Notes: a model not told the origin generated them from the letters alone. Positions 28,402 to 39,279 are shown, numbered from the stretch's first letter. The stretch: DNA of 64,000 bases from JACXTP01 sp963789555 (GCA_963789555.1 CAWBKY010000002.1:5940-69939), one strand, 5' to 3'. A program made the numbers and translations.

Positions 28402-29895
28402 GTGGGAGCATCGAGCGAGAGTGGAACCGTGGACGTCAATGACTTTTCCGAGGTCTTCGTCGAACTGAGGAAGCGTAGGCCATTAGTGCACCACATAACG
28501 AACTATGTCACCGTCAACGACTGTGCCAACATCACCATGTGCTTCGGTGGGGCTCCGGTCATGGCGGACGCCGCGGAGGAAGTGGAGGAGATGGTGGCCA
28601 TGGCCTCGGCGCTCGTCCTGAACATCGGCACCTTGAACCGCGCCCAGATAGAGTCCATGCTGATGGCCGGGAGAGAGGCCAATCGCATCGATGTGCCGGT
28701 GGTCCTGGACCCCGTGGGGGTAGGGGCCACCACCTACCGGACCAAGAGCGCGCAGGCGCTGCTGGACGGCCTGGATGTGGCGGTGCTCAAAGGCAACGCC
28801 GGGGAGATCGGGGTGCTGGCCGGGACAGGTGGGCAGGTACGCGGGGTGGACTCGGTGGGCATATCTGGGGACAGGCGGCTAGTGGCGGAGCGTTTGGCCG
28901 AACGAAGGGGGTGTTGCGTGGTCATGAGCGGGGCCACCGATATCGTCACCGACGGCAAGCGTACCCTCCTCATCGACAATGGGCACGAGATGATGGGGCG
29001 CGTCTCCGGCACAGGCTGCATGGCCACCTCCATCGTGGGGTCGTTCGTGTCCGTGACGAAAGACCGTGTCGTCGGAGCGGCGGCGGCCATGACCGCCTTC
29101 GGCATCGTGGGAGAACGTGCCGCCCGCGAAGGCATCGGGCCAGGGAGCTTCAGGTGCGCCTTGTTCGACGAAGCGGCCGCCCTTGCGCCTATGGACATCC
29201 GAGATAAGGGCCAGGTTCAAAGCGGCGAGAGAATGAGCTACGACCTCTACGTGGTGACGGACGAACGCCTTTCCAAGGGGCTGAGCCATCTCCAGATCGC
29301 AGTACAGGCCGCCAAGGGCGGGGCGGACGTGGTGCAGCTGCGGGACAAGCACATGCCCTCCAAGCGGCTCTATGAGGTCGCGGTCGAGATCAAGGAGGCG
29401 CTGGTGGGGACCGGCGCGATATTGATCGTCAACGACCGGGTGGACGTGGCCTTGGCCGCCGGGGCGGACGGGGTCCATCTGGGCCAGGACGACCTTCCCT
29501 TACGGTCCGTGCGGGAGATGGCCCCCTCTGGATTCATAATCGGAGCCTCGGTGGGGACGGTGGCCGAGGCGATGGAAGCAGAGCGGGACGGTGCCGATTA
29601 CATCGCGTTGAGCCCGCTCTTCGACACCGATTCCAAACATGACGCCGGGGTCGGGCACGGCTTGGGTCGGCTGAGGGAGATAAGGCGCGCGACCGCATTG
29701 CCCTTGGTGGCCATTGGAGGTATCAATGCCAGGAACCTGTGCCAAGCCATCGAGGCGGGGGCGGACGGCGTGGCCGTGGTATCGGCGGTGGTCTCCCAGG
29801 ACGATATAGGCTCGGCGGCGCGCTCGCTCAAGGCCGAGGTGCTCCGCTGCAAACGCCTCCGCGCTCAGGCGCCATCATCGACGTCTGGCACATAG
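28402..29895 (+). CDS. thiM/thiE: Fused hydroxyethylthiazole kinase (ThiM) - thiamine-phosphate synthase (ThiE)
   Basis: Residues about 10-265 are ThiM, which phosphorylates 4-methyl-5-hydroxyethylthiazole: RPLVHHITNYVTVNDCAN, VLDPVGVGATTYR, KGNAGEIGVLAG and GRVSGTGCMATSIVGSF with the catalytic Cys. Residues about 280-490 are ThiE, which joins thiazole-P and HMP-PP: DLYVVTDERL, VQLRDKHMP, VNDRVDVALAAGADGVHLGQ, YIALSPLFDTDSK and AIGGINARN. The frame is continuous through a linker of about 15 residues, so this looks like a genuine fusion, ThiM first. The start is GTG at 28402 or GTG at 28429; a TATA-like TAAATTTGAATA lies near 28362. With thiC it gives salvage and coupling steps of thiamine synthesis. 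Confidence 0.9.
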   Translation: MGASSESGTVDVNDFSEVFVELRKRRPLVHHITNYVTVNDCANITMCFGGAPVMADAAEEVEEMVAMASALVLNIGTLNRAQIESMLMAGREANRIDVPVVLDPVGVGATTYRTKSAQALLDGLDVAVLKGNAGEIGVLAGTGGQVRGVDSVGISGDRRLVAERLAERRGCCVVMSGATDIVTDGKRTLLIDNGHEMMGRVSGTGCMATSIVGSFVSVTKDRVVGAAAAMTAFGIVGERAAREGIGPGSFRCALFDEAAALAPMDIRDKGQVQSGERMSYDLYVVTDERLSKGLSHLQIAVQAAKGGADVVQLRDKHMPSKRLYEVAVEIKEALVGTGAILIVNDRVDVALAAGADGVHLGQDDLPLRSVREMAPSGFIIGASVGTVAEAMEAERDGADYIALSPLFDTDSKHDAGVGHGLGRLREIRRATALPLVAIGGINARNLCQAIEAGADGVAVVSAVVSQDDIGSAARSLKAEVLRCKRLRAQAPSSTSGT

Positions 29896-32800
29896 GTGCG
29901 CTCGTAGAACTCCTGGATCTCCCAATCCCTTTCCTTTTCCTCCCTCAGGTCCTCCCGCAGCGTCATTCCCATGGCGCGTATGTGCTGGTTCATGATGCGA
30001 CGGGCCTCCCTGGGTCCGATGAACTCGAAGATGGCTATCTCCTTGCCCCGGGTGCTGGTACGGGCCACCGCCACCATCTCCGGGCCGTCGAAGACCACGT
30101 GGAATGGCATCTTGATGCCGAACTTGGCGCGTATGGTGGGGGCCAGGTAGAACATCAGAGTGTCATCCGGACTGAGGACGAACTGATGCGTGAATTCGAT
30201 GTTGCCGATGTTTTCGATGTCCTCCCTTAGCGCCCAATGCAACGCATCGCTCCCTTTGAGCAGAAAACCTTTGGCCAGGAAACCATCGGCCTCCAGGTCC
30301 GCGAGCGTGTCCCGGATCTCCCTCATCCCCATCTCGGAGCGCAGGAAGCGGCTCAGTTCCTCTGCGGTGAACAGGCCGAAGTTACGGAAGGCCATCCTGA
30401 CCACCCGCCTGCGCGCCTCCGGGCCGCTGATCTCCATGTCCGGGACCAGGCGCAAGCGCCCTCCCTTGTCAGTGTATACCTGGGTGGCGTTGAAGAGCTT
30501 CCGTAGCGCATCATAGGTGGAGCGCTCCCCCATGGGGGACCGGTCATAGAGCTGCCGTCTCGAGATCGGCCCTTCCTTCTCCAATAGGCGCAGCACGGTG
30601 TCGGTCCCTTCGTCCCGGTCCATCCGCTTCGCCTTACGGTAGAGGCGGGCGTGCTCCATGCTGGTGTAGGTGACGTAATCGGGAATGCCGAACACTCGGA
30701 CCAGGGTGCCCTGGTCATAGAGCCGTTTCAACGGAACGTGCACCCGACAGCGTTGCCAGGCATGGGTGTCCGAGCGGAAGCCGCCGGTCTGCTTGATGCC
30801 AGTGAGGATGTCCTCGAACCGTTCCTTCGGCTCCAGGCGTTGCCGTCGCAGCAAATAGGACATGAGCTGGGCCTCTGAATACTGGACCGGGACAAAGCCT
30901 CCCTTGGCGTACATGCCCTGGAGACGATGGTAGCCGTGCGCCTCCAATGTCGCCCTCACGTCCTCCTCCAGCTCATCGGTCGGCTTGTCCATCACTTCCC
31001 GGATGCGCACCACGTCGTAGCCGATGGCACGATAGAAGTCCATCAGCCGGTCCACCCCGTCCAAAGCCTCTCCCAGCTTCTCAGGCCGGTCCAGGTCGAA
31101 GGAGCGCAGCTCCACGCAGCCGCTCATCTCCCACTTCTCTGTGGCGCCTATGAGGCGGCCGTTGTCCAGGATGGGGAATATCCATCCCTCGCCGAAGCGG
31201 GACGATATCTCCGCCCACATGGGCTGCACCTCGGGATCGTAGAGGGAGACCACCGCCACGCCCTCGTCCTGGGGGTGATGGGCGTCAAGCCCCTCCAGCT
31301 CCTCCCGCATGATGAGCATCTCGGTGCGGGCGTCCCCCACCAGGACCGTCGTTACGTCCATGTCCTCCAATAGAAGCTCGATGTCGGCGAGCGGGAAATC
31401 GGTGTAGATCTTGGCCGCGTAGAACGGCACAGGACCATAGGCGCGGATGAACCGTTCCAGAATGGAGCGGCGCGGGTCCTCTGGGCGGACCTTAACATCG
31501 TAAGGGATGTAGAAGTTCTCCCGGGACCAGTCCTCGCCCTCCTCGTGGCGCCGGATGACGTAGAGATTACGGTCCAAGCGGTCCAGGGATTCCTTCGCCT
31601 CCTCCTTGCCCATGCCGGTGTGGGCGACCAACTGGCGCAGGCTCATCCCTCCGGTCTCGCGCAAGGTTGAGAGCACCTGTTCGTCCAGGAACGTCAGGGG
31701 CATGTTGCGGTAGACGGCGGCGTACATCGGGACCGTCCGCCGCCAGCACATAGCGCACCCTGCCCCGGGCGAAACGGCCCAGAAGCAGCCGGCCGCCACG
31801 ACGCAGTCTGGTCCACTCCTCCAGGCTGAAGCGAGGGCACGCGGCGCTGCACATCCACTGGCATCCCCACCTGGCCGAAGAAGCGCACGCACTCCTCGAT
31901 GCTGGCGAAAGGCCCGTTCTGTTTGGAGCGGCGGTAGGAGTCGACGGTGCGGGAGTCGTAGACGTTGGCGCCGCTGCTGCGCAGGCGGAGCCGGTCCCGC
32001 TTCAGCATGTACTGCACGTGCTCCGAGATCACGAAGCGGCCCTCGTCGGCCACTTCCTCCTCCACCAACGCGCGCAGCGTGCGGCGGGCCTCCTCCTCCT
32101 CCAGGCCCAGGGCGAAGGAGACCTCCTCCACCGTGGCCGGGGCGAAGCAGTTAAGGAACTTCGTCACCACGTGGTCCAGGGCCTTCTCCCGGTCCGTCTT
32201 CGCGATGTCGGTCGCCCGGTAACGCCATCTCCCTCCAGCATATGAGGTGCGCGATACCAGATAGACGGCCTCCAGGTTGCGCAAGGCCCGGGCGGCCTTG
32301 GCGCTCTCCACCCCCAGGTGGGCCTCCACCTCTGTCCCGGACCTTTCCTTGTCGAGGTAGGCCAGCGCCTTCATCTCCAGCTCGCCCAGGTCGCGCTCCC
32401 GCCGCAGGGCCGCCGCGTAATACGGGAGCTCCGCAGCGTCCACGAACTGCAGGTCGTCTATCAGGACCGAGGAGATGCGGCCCTCCTCCAGCAACTCCAA
32501 CGACCACTGGTCCAGCTGTTCCCGGGTGGCGCGGGAGTAGGGGTAGGCGCTGCGGCCCTTCTCTTTGAAAAGGTGCAGCGGCCCGGTGCGGCGCAGCATG
32601 TCCACCACGTCCTCCTTGCTTTCGACCGTCCCTATCTTGGCCCGGAAGTAGGTGGAGACCGTCTCCTCCTCGAACTCGAAACGGCGCGCCTCGGCGCCGA
32701 GCACCTTGGAGAGCACCTTACGGTGCAGCTCGCGCAACAGGGTGCTGCGGTCCTCCATGAGCACGATGTCGCTTATGCCCGCGAGGATGACGTTGTGGGC

Positions 32801-35260
32801 GAACGGCGATGGCGTGGAGGAGAAATCCAGGGTGCGCAGCGCCATCTGGCCCGATTCTATGTCGGCGAGCACTGCCTTGGCATTCTGGATGTCCATGACG
32901 TCCTCCAGCACCTCGCGGTAGGTCTCCTCGATGACCGGCGCTCCCTCCATGCCCTCCAGGAAGTCGAGCAGGAAGGAAGAGCGCACCTGCTGGCGATTTA
33001 TTGACACCTCCCGGCCCTTGTAGTTGCGCAAGATCATGAAGCTGCGCGAGGCGGTGTGCCGGAAGCGCTGCTTGAACAGCTCCGAGTCCTTGACGGCCCG
33101 GCGCAGAACGTCATCGAGCTGGTCCGAGCGAAGCAGGTCACGGAACATCTCCAGCTCCACCCGCCTTGGTATGGTCAACATGAAGGCGTCGTCCACCACC
33201 GACACTGAGACGTTGCAGCCCAGACGCGCCGTCACCTGGAAGGCGTAGGCCCGCGACAACGCATCGTTCACGCGACGACCGAAGGGGAAGTGGAAGATGA
33301 CGTTGCTGTTGTTGTTGCCGTCCAGGTATCCTTCCAGCAACAGGTTCCTGTCGTCCGGGATTATGCCCGTCCCACTTTGCTCCACGAAATAGCTCAGGAT
33401 GGAGCGGGCCGAGCCGGCATCGATATCGAAATCCTTGGAGAGCCAATGGATGTTCTCCTCCAATGGGACGGTAAGCCGTGCCCCCATCTCCCCTCGGAAT
33501 CGGCCCACCTCCACGCTGAGGTCGAAGGAGCGGGGCAGCATCTCCCCGGTCCAGGAGGGCACGGTGGGCTTGCGCCCGGAGGCGGAGCGGACGAAGGCCT
33601 TCATGCCCTTGGCCCGGATGAACTCGTACGATTTGCCGCCGAGGACGAACACGTCCTTGGTGGCCAGCCTCTCCACGAACTTCTCGCTCAGGTCGCCCAC
33701 CATGGCCCCTTTCTCGGTGTAGACCTTGTAGTTGGCCTCCTCGGGGATGGTGCCCAGATTGAGGAAGTAGATCATGCGCGCGCCCTTCTTCTTGCCGAAG
33801 ACGCCCTCCTCCTCGTCGAACCATATCTTGGAATAGACGCCCTCGAAGGCGTCCTTGGAGCCCAGGTACCGAAGCACCTGCAGGAAGGAGTCGCGGGGGA
33901 GGCGATGGTAACAGTGAGAGCGCCGGACGGCATCGAAGGCCTCGTCCACCTGCCAACGTTTCTCCAGAGACATGCCGACCACGCTTTGCGCCAGCACGTC
34001 CAGGCAGTTCTCCGGGATGGTGACCCGGTCGATATTGCGCACATGGGCGGCGCGGCAGAGCACGGCGCATTCCACCAGGTCGTCAAGGTCGAAGACCACC
34101 ATGCGACCCTTCGGCGTCTTGACGTGAGAGTGCCCGCTGCGCCCGATGCGCTGCAGGCCCTTGGCCACGCTCTTGGGCGAGCCGATCTGCACCACCAGGT
34201 CCACCGAGCCGATGTCGATGCCTAGCTCCAGGGAGGTCGATGAGACGACGCAGCGCAGTTGGCCTGTCTTCAACCGCTCCTCGACGTCCAAGCGGGTCTC
34301 CTTGGACAGTGAGCCATGGTGCGTCTCCACGCTCTCCAGGCCCCTCTCCTTGAGCTTGTACACCACGCTCTCCGTGCCGCTACGGGTATTGGTGAAGACC
34401 AGCGTGGTGCGGTGTTGGTCGATCATCTCCTTGAGCATGTCATACATCTTGGAGTTGACGATCTCATAGGGCAGGGTGGTGATGTCCTCGGTGGGACAGA
34501 TGACCTTCAGGTCGAGGTTCCTCTTCGTCTTAACCTCGAGGATGTTGACGTCCCGTATCACACCATCCTCATATCCGACCAGGTAGGATGCGATGTCCTC
34601 GATGGGGGCGAGCGTCGCCGAGAGCCCGATGCGGGTGAACCTCCTCTTGCACAGCTCCTGTAGCCGCTCCAGCGTGAGGGATAGGTGCACGCCGCGCTTG
34701 GAGTCGCACACCTCGTGGATCTCGTCGATGATGACATACTCCACATCGGCGAACTTCTCCCGGAACTTCGGGGCGGCAAGGACCATCGCCAGCGATTCTG
34801 GGGTGGTTATGAAGATGTGAGGGGGCCGGCGCAGCTGCTTCTGTCGCTCAGACTGGGAGGTGTCCCCGGAACGGACGCCCACCCGGACCTTGGGCCAATC
34901 ATAGCCTTTCGCCGTGGCCAGCTCATGCATCTCCCGCAAAGGCTCCTCGAGGTTGCGGTTAATGTCGTTGGCCAACGCCTTTAGCGGGGAGATGTAGACC
35001 GCATAGATGCGGTCCTCCAGCTTGCCCTCCTTGGCGTACTTGAAGAGCTCGTTGATGATGGAAAGGAACGCGGTGAGCGTCTTCCCGGAACCGGTGGGCG
35101 AGGACACCAGGATGTTCTTGCGTTCATGGATGACCGGCACCGCATAGGACTGGGGCTCGGTGAGGTCGTCGAACTTGGACTCGAACCACTGCGCTATCAG
35201 TGGGTCCATGAGCCCCATCACCTCCTCCTTGGTGGCCCGTTTCGTTATGCGGTGGATCAT
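29865..35260 (-). CDS. lhr: Very large Lhr-type superfamily 2 helicase with a C-terminal winged-helix extension, two extra bases
   Basis: Residues 1-850 form the Lhr core: SSPTGSGKTLTA (motif I), YISPLKALANDI, TTPESLAM, DEIHEVC (motif II), LSATLAP, TNTRSGTE, SSTSLELGIDIG and QRIGRSGHS (motif VI), then the winged-helix and Lhr-specific beta-barrel domain. A further 900 or so residues follow, with repeated winged helices and a segment resembling the YcaQ/HTH_42 domain found at the end of long bacterial Lhr proteins. Two frame breaks near 31848 and 31735 are each fixed by deleting one base; between them the sequence is FSLEEWTRLRRGGRLLLGRF. The total is about 1,797 codons, roughly twice the short archaeal Lhr. 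Lhr enzymes unwind DNA or DNA:RNA hybrids in repair. A separate gene for the last 600 residues is possible but no start signal supports it. Confidence 0.88.
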
Positions 35261-35368
35261 TTACTGCGACCTCTAAAACCGATTCCTATCCCACCGCTCG
35301 CTATTACTATTTTACTGAGGGTTGGTCGAATGGCATGGAGAGCTTTAAGGGATGGAGGTGACACTATC

Positions 35369-36244
35369 ATGACGAGGTCGCTTAGGATGAGATGGTTCGA
35401 GGCCGGCGATAAGGGCATGCAGATGGACATGAAGGAATGGAACGAGGCGTTGAAGGACGTCGAGGACCTGGAACGCATGATCGCATTGGGCAAGAAGGTC
35501 CATGCCAACTGCATGCGCGCCGCCGGTACCAAGGCGGACGACCGGTTCGACGGGACGATAATGGCCTTCGCCCACATCCTCCACCACATGCTGGACGAGA
35601 TGGACCAGGAACTGTGGGCGGACCTGCGTTGGAACCTGGAGGAGCAGTGGCGTTTCACAGAGCCAGCCCTATGGGAGTGCCCAGACCCGTTGCTCAAGGC
35701 CCATTCGACCTTGGATGCGGTGGAGGGGACCTCTTTGCTGGAGTTGCAACAGATGGGCCACGACCTGCTCCAGGTGGTTCGGCCCAACCTCATGCGCTTG
35801 GTGTGGGCCATGACCGTGTCCTCCGGACGGAGGGTGGAGATGCACGGCCTGGAGGGGGCCGACCCAAACGGCGCCTCACTGCTGGTCCCCCTGGCCTTGC
35901 TCGACCGATTGATGGCCTCCGGGACCCCGGACTTCCTGGACGAGGAGGAGGCGGCTGGCCTCTGGCAGCTCACCATGGCCCTGGAGGTGGCGTCGACCGA
36001 CGGGATCACGCTGGACGAGCTGTCCCGCTGCATCAACGAGCGCCAATACCGCTTCGAAGGCAACAAGGTGCGCATGGAGCTCTACATGCATTCCTCCGGA
36101 GGGGTGGGTGTGACGCCCAAGCAGTTGGGACGGTGGCGGTCGAGCATGGTGCCGGTGCTGTCCGTCCTCATCGCCTTCAAGGTGATGTTCCTCGCCTCGG
36201 CCACCGGGGAGAACGGACCGCTCATGGTCGGTCCGATCGGTTAG
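35369..36244 (+). CDS. Helical protein of unknown function
   Basis: I do not recognise this 291-residue protein. It is mostly alpha-helical, rich in Met, Leu and acidic residues, with histidines in IMAFAHILHHMLDEMDQELW and a moderately hydrophobic C-terminal segment (VPVLSVLIAFKVMFLASA) that may be a membrane or amphipathic helix. The start ATG at 35369 is set by the perfect ribosome binding site GGAGGTGA at 35354-35361; the frame is open further upstream but that part overlaps the divergent lhr start. No close domain or catalytic motif is visible. Confidence 0.6.
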   Translation: MTRSLRMRWFEAGDKGMQMDMKEWNEALKDVEDLERMIALGKKVHANCMRAAGTKADDRFDGTIMAFAHILHHMLDEMDQELWADLRWNLEEQWRFTEPALWECPDPLLKAHSTLDAVEGTSLLELQQMGHDLLQVVRPNLMRLVWAMTVSSGRRVEMHGLEGADPNGASLLVPLALLDRLMASGTPDFLDEEEAAGLWQLTMALEVASTDGITLDELSRCINERQYRFEGNKVRMELYMHSSGGVGVTPKQLGRWRSSMVPVLSVLIAFKVMFLASATGENGPLMVGPIG

Positions 36245-36297
36245 GGACCAACCGCAACGCATATGTCGAGGCTCAGTGAATAGTGCGGGAGATGACC

Positions 36298-36663
36298 ATG
36301 GAAAATAAGTGGGCGTTGTTGGTCGTGGCAGCGATCGCCATTGCGGTGGTCCTGGTGTTGGCGTTGATGTTCATGGGCGGCGATGATGGGAACGGGGGCA
36401 ACGATCCTGGTCCGAACGAGGTCTGGATCGACGAAATGGCCTTCGGGCCGTTCAACCTCACGGTCAGCGTGGGTTCCACCGTCACATGGACCAACCACGA
36501 TGCGGTCTCCCACACCGTCACCAGCGACGCTTTGGACCAGTTCGACAGTGGTACCATGACGAACGGAGAGACGTTCCAGTTCACCTTCACGGAGGTTGGG
36601 CAGTACTTATACCACTGCGCCTTGCACCCGGAGATGCATGGCATGATCACCGTGGTGGACTGA
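36298..36663 (+). CDS. Membrane-anchored cupredoxin (plastocyanin/halocyanin-like)
   Basis: This is a small blue copper electron carrier on the outer face of the membrane. An N-terminal hydrophobic helix (WALLVVAAIAIAVVLVLALMF) acts as signal anchor and a Gly/Asp/Asn linker follows. The cupredoxin fold shows all four copper ligands: His in AVSHTVTS and Cys, His and Met in YHCALHPEMHG. The ATG at 36298 is preferred because GGGAG lies seven bases upstream; a GTG at 36283 would add five residues. A copper protein suggests contact with an oxidising environment or a redox chain with a high-potential acceptor. Confidence 0.85.
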   Translation: MENKWALLVVAAIAIAVVLVLALMFMGGDDGNGGNDPGPNEVWIDEMAFGPFNLTVSVGSTVTWTNHDAVSHTVTSDALDQFDSGTMTNGETFQFTFTEVGQYLYHCALHPEMHGMITVVD

Positions 36664-36716
36664 GCTGAGAAGGGCCACCGCAATTATTTAGCGGAGGGAG
36701 GGCATGCACTATCGAT

Positions 36717-37745
36717 ATGAGACGAGCTGCGGTCCTGCTCCTGGCATTGTGCATGGTCCTCGCACCGGCATTTTTGATCGGCGATATTGCCGAAGGGGCA
36801 GGGCCATACACGCTCCAGGGCTATGTTATGAACGAGCAGAGGCAGGGTCTCGCTGACGCCGTGGTGATGGTCGAGAACGTCAGCTCCGGGACCATCTACA
36901 CCACGAACACCGACGCCCAAGGGCGCTATGTAATTGACGTGCCGATGGAAGGTACCTACAACATATCTGTCTCGTTCACGAACTTCACCGCGGACCCATA
37001 CAGCAACGTGGCCGTGCCAGGCTCTCCCGGGTCGTTGTTCAACTTCACCCTTGAGGAGGTTTTAGGCTTGGTCAAGGGCTTCGTGACCGATGGCAGCGTT
37101 CCGGTCAATGGGGCGACCGTTCATCTGTCCAACGAGCTGTACAACTACACCGCGGTCACCCAGGCCCCGCTAGGGGAGTATGAGATCCTTGGCGTACAAC
37201 CAGGCGTCTACGTGGCCTCGTCGGAGAAGATCGGTTTCGAGCGCAACAACTACCCGGCCCCGATCGTGGTGACACGTGGCACCCTCACGGAGGTCAACTT
37301 CACCCTGGCCGAGCAACCTGCCACACTTTTCGGGAAGGTGCTCAACCAGAACAACAACCCGTTGAAGGGGGTAAGGGTGAGCATCAGCTCCACCGATTAC
37401 GATTCCATAACCACCACGGACGAGGACGGCAACTATTCTTTCAGCAGCCTGGCGGCAGGGGATTATACTGTGACCTATGAACTGGATGGCTACCAGACCG
37501 AGATAGAGGAGGTGGTCCTGGGTCCGTTCGAGGAGCGCCGATTGGACGTGGCGATGGAGCGGGATACCTCCAACCAGACGGCAGTGCTCTTCGGCTTCGA
37601 CCTGCCCCACTCGATCATGATCGTGGCGTTGATGGTGGGGGTGGCCATGGTCGTGCTGGGCTCGATAATGACCATAAGGGCAAGGAACAAACCCGAACGT
37701 CTGGCCAAGATCGATATCGAGGACGAGGAAGAACCAAAGGAATGA
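36717..37745 (+). CDS. Exported protein with three carboxypeptidase-regulatory-like Ig domains and a C-terminal membrane anchor
   Basis: A signal peptide (RRAAVLLLALCMVLAPAFLIG) is followed by three tandem CarboxypepD_reg-type beta sandwiches, each recognised by the start GYVxxxxGxxxxxAxVxV (LQGYVMNEQRQGLADAVVMV, VKGFVTDGSVPVNGATVHL, LFGKVLNQNNNPLKGVRVSI). A C-terminal helix (IMIVALMVGVAMVVLGSIM) and a short charged cytoplasmic tail come last. It is therefore an extracellular, membrane-tethered protein, probably glycosylated. It lies 53 bases after the cupredoxin gene, behind a TATA-like CAATTATTTAGC. The partner is unknown. Confidence 0.8.
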   Translation: MRRAAVLLLALCMVLAPAFLIGDIAEGAGPYTLQGYVMNEQRQGLADAVVMVENVSSGTIYTTNTDAQGRYVIDVPMEGTYNISVSFTNFTADPYSNVAVPGSPGSLFNFTLEEVLGLVKGFVTDGSVPVNGATVHLSNELYNYTAVTQAPLGEYEILGVQPGVYVASSEKIGFERNNYPAPIVVTRGTLTEVNFTLAEQPATLFGKVLNQNNNPLKGVRVSISSTDYDSITTTDEDGNYSFSSLAAGDYTVTYELDGYQTEIEEVVLGPFEERRLDVAMERDTSNQTAVLFGFDLPHSIMIVALMVGVAMVVLGSIMTIRARNKPERLAKIDIEDEEEPKE

Positions 37746-38330
37746 TCAGAGGGCTCGCAGCATCCTCTCGCTTTCACCGCTGACCTTGGCCTCGACCTCT
37801 TGGTAAAGGCTTCCGCCATGACAGTCCATCGCCACCACAAGGGGGCCAAAATCCTGCATGCGGAACTCCCAGACCGCCTCGGCCATGCCCAGGTCGGACC
37901 AGTGCTCCCGGACCACCTCCTTGACGCTCTTGGCGGCCAGGACCGCCGCTCCGCCGGTGTACGCCAAATAGACGCAGCCGTGTTGGGCCATGGCCTCCAG
38001 CACTGGCCTGGACATGCCGCCCTTGCCGATGATGGCCCGGACCCCGGTCCGTTCTATGACCTCCGCCTGCATACCGTCCATGCGGGCGCTGGTGGTCGGG
38101 CCGGCGGCGATGACCCTCCATCCATCCCCCTGCCGTTCCATGATAGGCCCGCAATGGTAGATGGCCCCGCCCTTAAGGTCGAAGGGCAGTGGGTCGCCAC
38201 GGCGCAACAGTTCGAGCATGCGGGCGTGCGCCTCATCCCTGGCGGTGTGGACCACTCCGCTGAGGGATACTGTCTGGCCCACCCTAAGCCTCCTGACCAC
38301 CTCCTCCCTCAGAGGCGAGTCGATCTTCAT
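37746..38330 (-). CDS. fumB: Class I fumarate hydratase, beta (C-terminal) subunit
   Basis: This is the subunit that completes the Fe-S fumarase, interconverting fumarate and malate. Typical segments are SGVVHTARDEAHARM, AIYHCGPIM, AAGPTTSARMD, IGKGGMSRPVLEAM and VYLAYTGGAAVLAA. The start ATG at 38330 overlaps the stop codon of the alpha subunit gene in an ATGA junction, so the two are translationally coupled. The open frame reaches further upstream but that part is out of frame with the alpha gene it overlaps. The two-subunit form is usual in archaea; a tartrate dehydratase-type activity cannot be excluded. The symbol is positional and other schemes would call it fumA beta. Confidence 0.88.
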   Translation of the reverse strand: MKIDSPLREEVVRRLRVGQTVSLSGVVHTARDEAHARMLELLRRGDPLPFDLKGGAIYHCGPIMERQGDGWRVIAAGPTTSARMDGMQAEVIERTGVRAIIGKGGMSRPVLEAMAQHGCVYLAYTGGAAVLAAKSVKEVVREHWSDLGMAEAVWEFRMQDFGPLVVAMDCHGGSLYQEVEAKVSGESERMLRAL

Positions 38331-39196
38331 TCGAACCCCTCCGTCCTGAACAGCACCCTGCCGTCCGGATAGATGCGGGCGGAGCAGCGCCGGGCCGCCC
38401 AGCACTGCAGATTGATAGCTAATGGTAACGAGGCGGTGTGGCAGTGCGCCAGCTCCACGCTAACGCCGAGGACGGTGGTCCTGCCGCCCAGGCCCATCGG
38501 GCCCACCCCGCTGCGATTGAGCATGAGCTCCAGGTCCTCCTCCAAGCGCGCCGCCTCAGGGTCCAGGCTCCTTCGCCCCACCGGCCGTAGCACCGCCTTC
38601 TTTGCCAAGTAGGTCGCCCCCTCCGCCGTACCGCCCACGCCTAGGCCTACGATGGTGGGCGGACAGGGTCGGCCTCCCGCCTTGGTGATGACCTCCAGCA
38701 CGGCCCTCTTGATCCCGTTCACTCCCTCGCTGGGGTTGAGCATGCGCAGGGCGCTCATGTTCTCGGAACCGGCCCCCTTGGGCATGTGCACGATCTCCAC
38801 GAAGTCCCCCTTGGGTGGGGAGAAGTGGACCTCGGGCATCCCGTCGCCGAGGTTGTCGCCGGTGTTGTGCCTGGTGAGCGGATGCACCACGTTGGGGCGA
38901 AGGGGCACCTCGCGGGTGGCCCGGGCCACCCCCTGCCTGATGCCTGCCTCCAGCTCCTCGCTCCATAGGCCGCTCACGTAGAAGATCGGTACCCCGGTGT
39001 CCTGGCACATGGGAACCCGGCCTTCCTCGGCCAGACGGATGTTCTCCAGGATGGTACGCAACTGGGCCTTGGCGATCTCCTCGGTCTCCTCGGCCAACGC
39101 TCGTTCCAACGCGGCCAGGACGTCTACCGGCAGGGTCGTGGTGGCGGTGCGCATGAGCCGCACCACCGTCTCCTCCACCAAGGACGCTTCGTTCAC
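38327..39196 (-). CDS. fumA: Class I fumarate hydratase, alpha (N-terminal) subunit
   Basis: The Fe-S catalytic subunit carries the three cluster cysteines in PMCQDTG, GGRPCPPTIVG and AHCHTASLPLA. Other family segments are RPNVVHPLTRHNTGDN, GSENMSALRMLNPSEG and NRSGVGPMGLGG. At 289 residues it is a standard separate alpha subunit. It is the first gene of a two-gene operon with the beta subunit and is divergent from the ABC transporter operon. Class I fumarases are oxygen-sensitive, which sits in some tension with the nearby cupredoxin. Confidence 0.9.
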   Translation of the reverse strand: MNEASLVEETVVRLMRTATTTLPVDVLAALERALAEETEEIAKAQLRTILENIRLAEEGRVPMCQDTGVPIFYVSGLWSEELEAGIRQGVARATREVPLRPNVVHPLTRHNTGDNLGDGMPEVHFSPPKGDFVEIVHMPKGAGSENMSALRMLNPSEGVNGIKRAVLEVITKAGGRPCPPTIVGLGVGGTAEGATYLAKKAVLRPVGRRSLDPEAARLEEDLELMLNRSGVGPMGLGGRTTVLGVSVELAHCHTASLPLAINLQCWAARRCSARIYPDGRVLFRTEGFE

Positions 39197-39279
39197 GGGT
39201 CGGGAATGGGCGTCTCGGTTCTTAACTTTGGCCGATGTGACCGGAGGGCGACCACCTTGGGATAGGCCGTGAAATAAGG

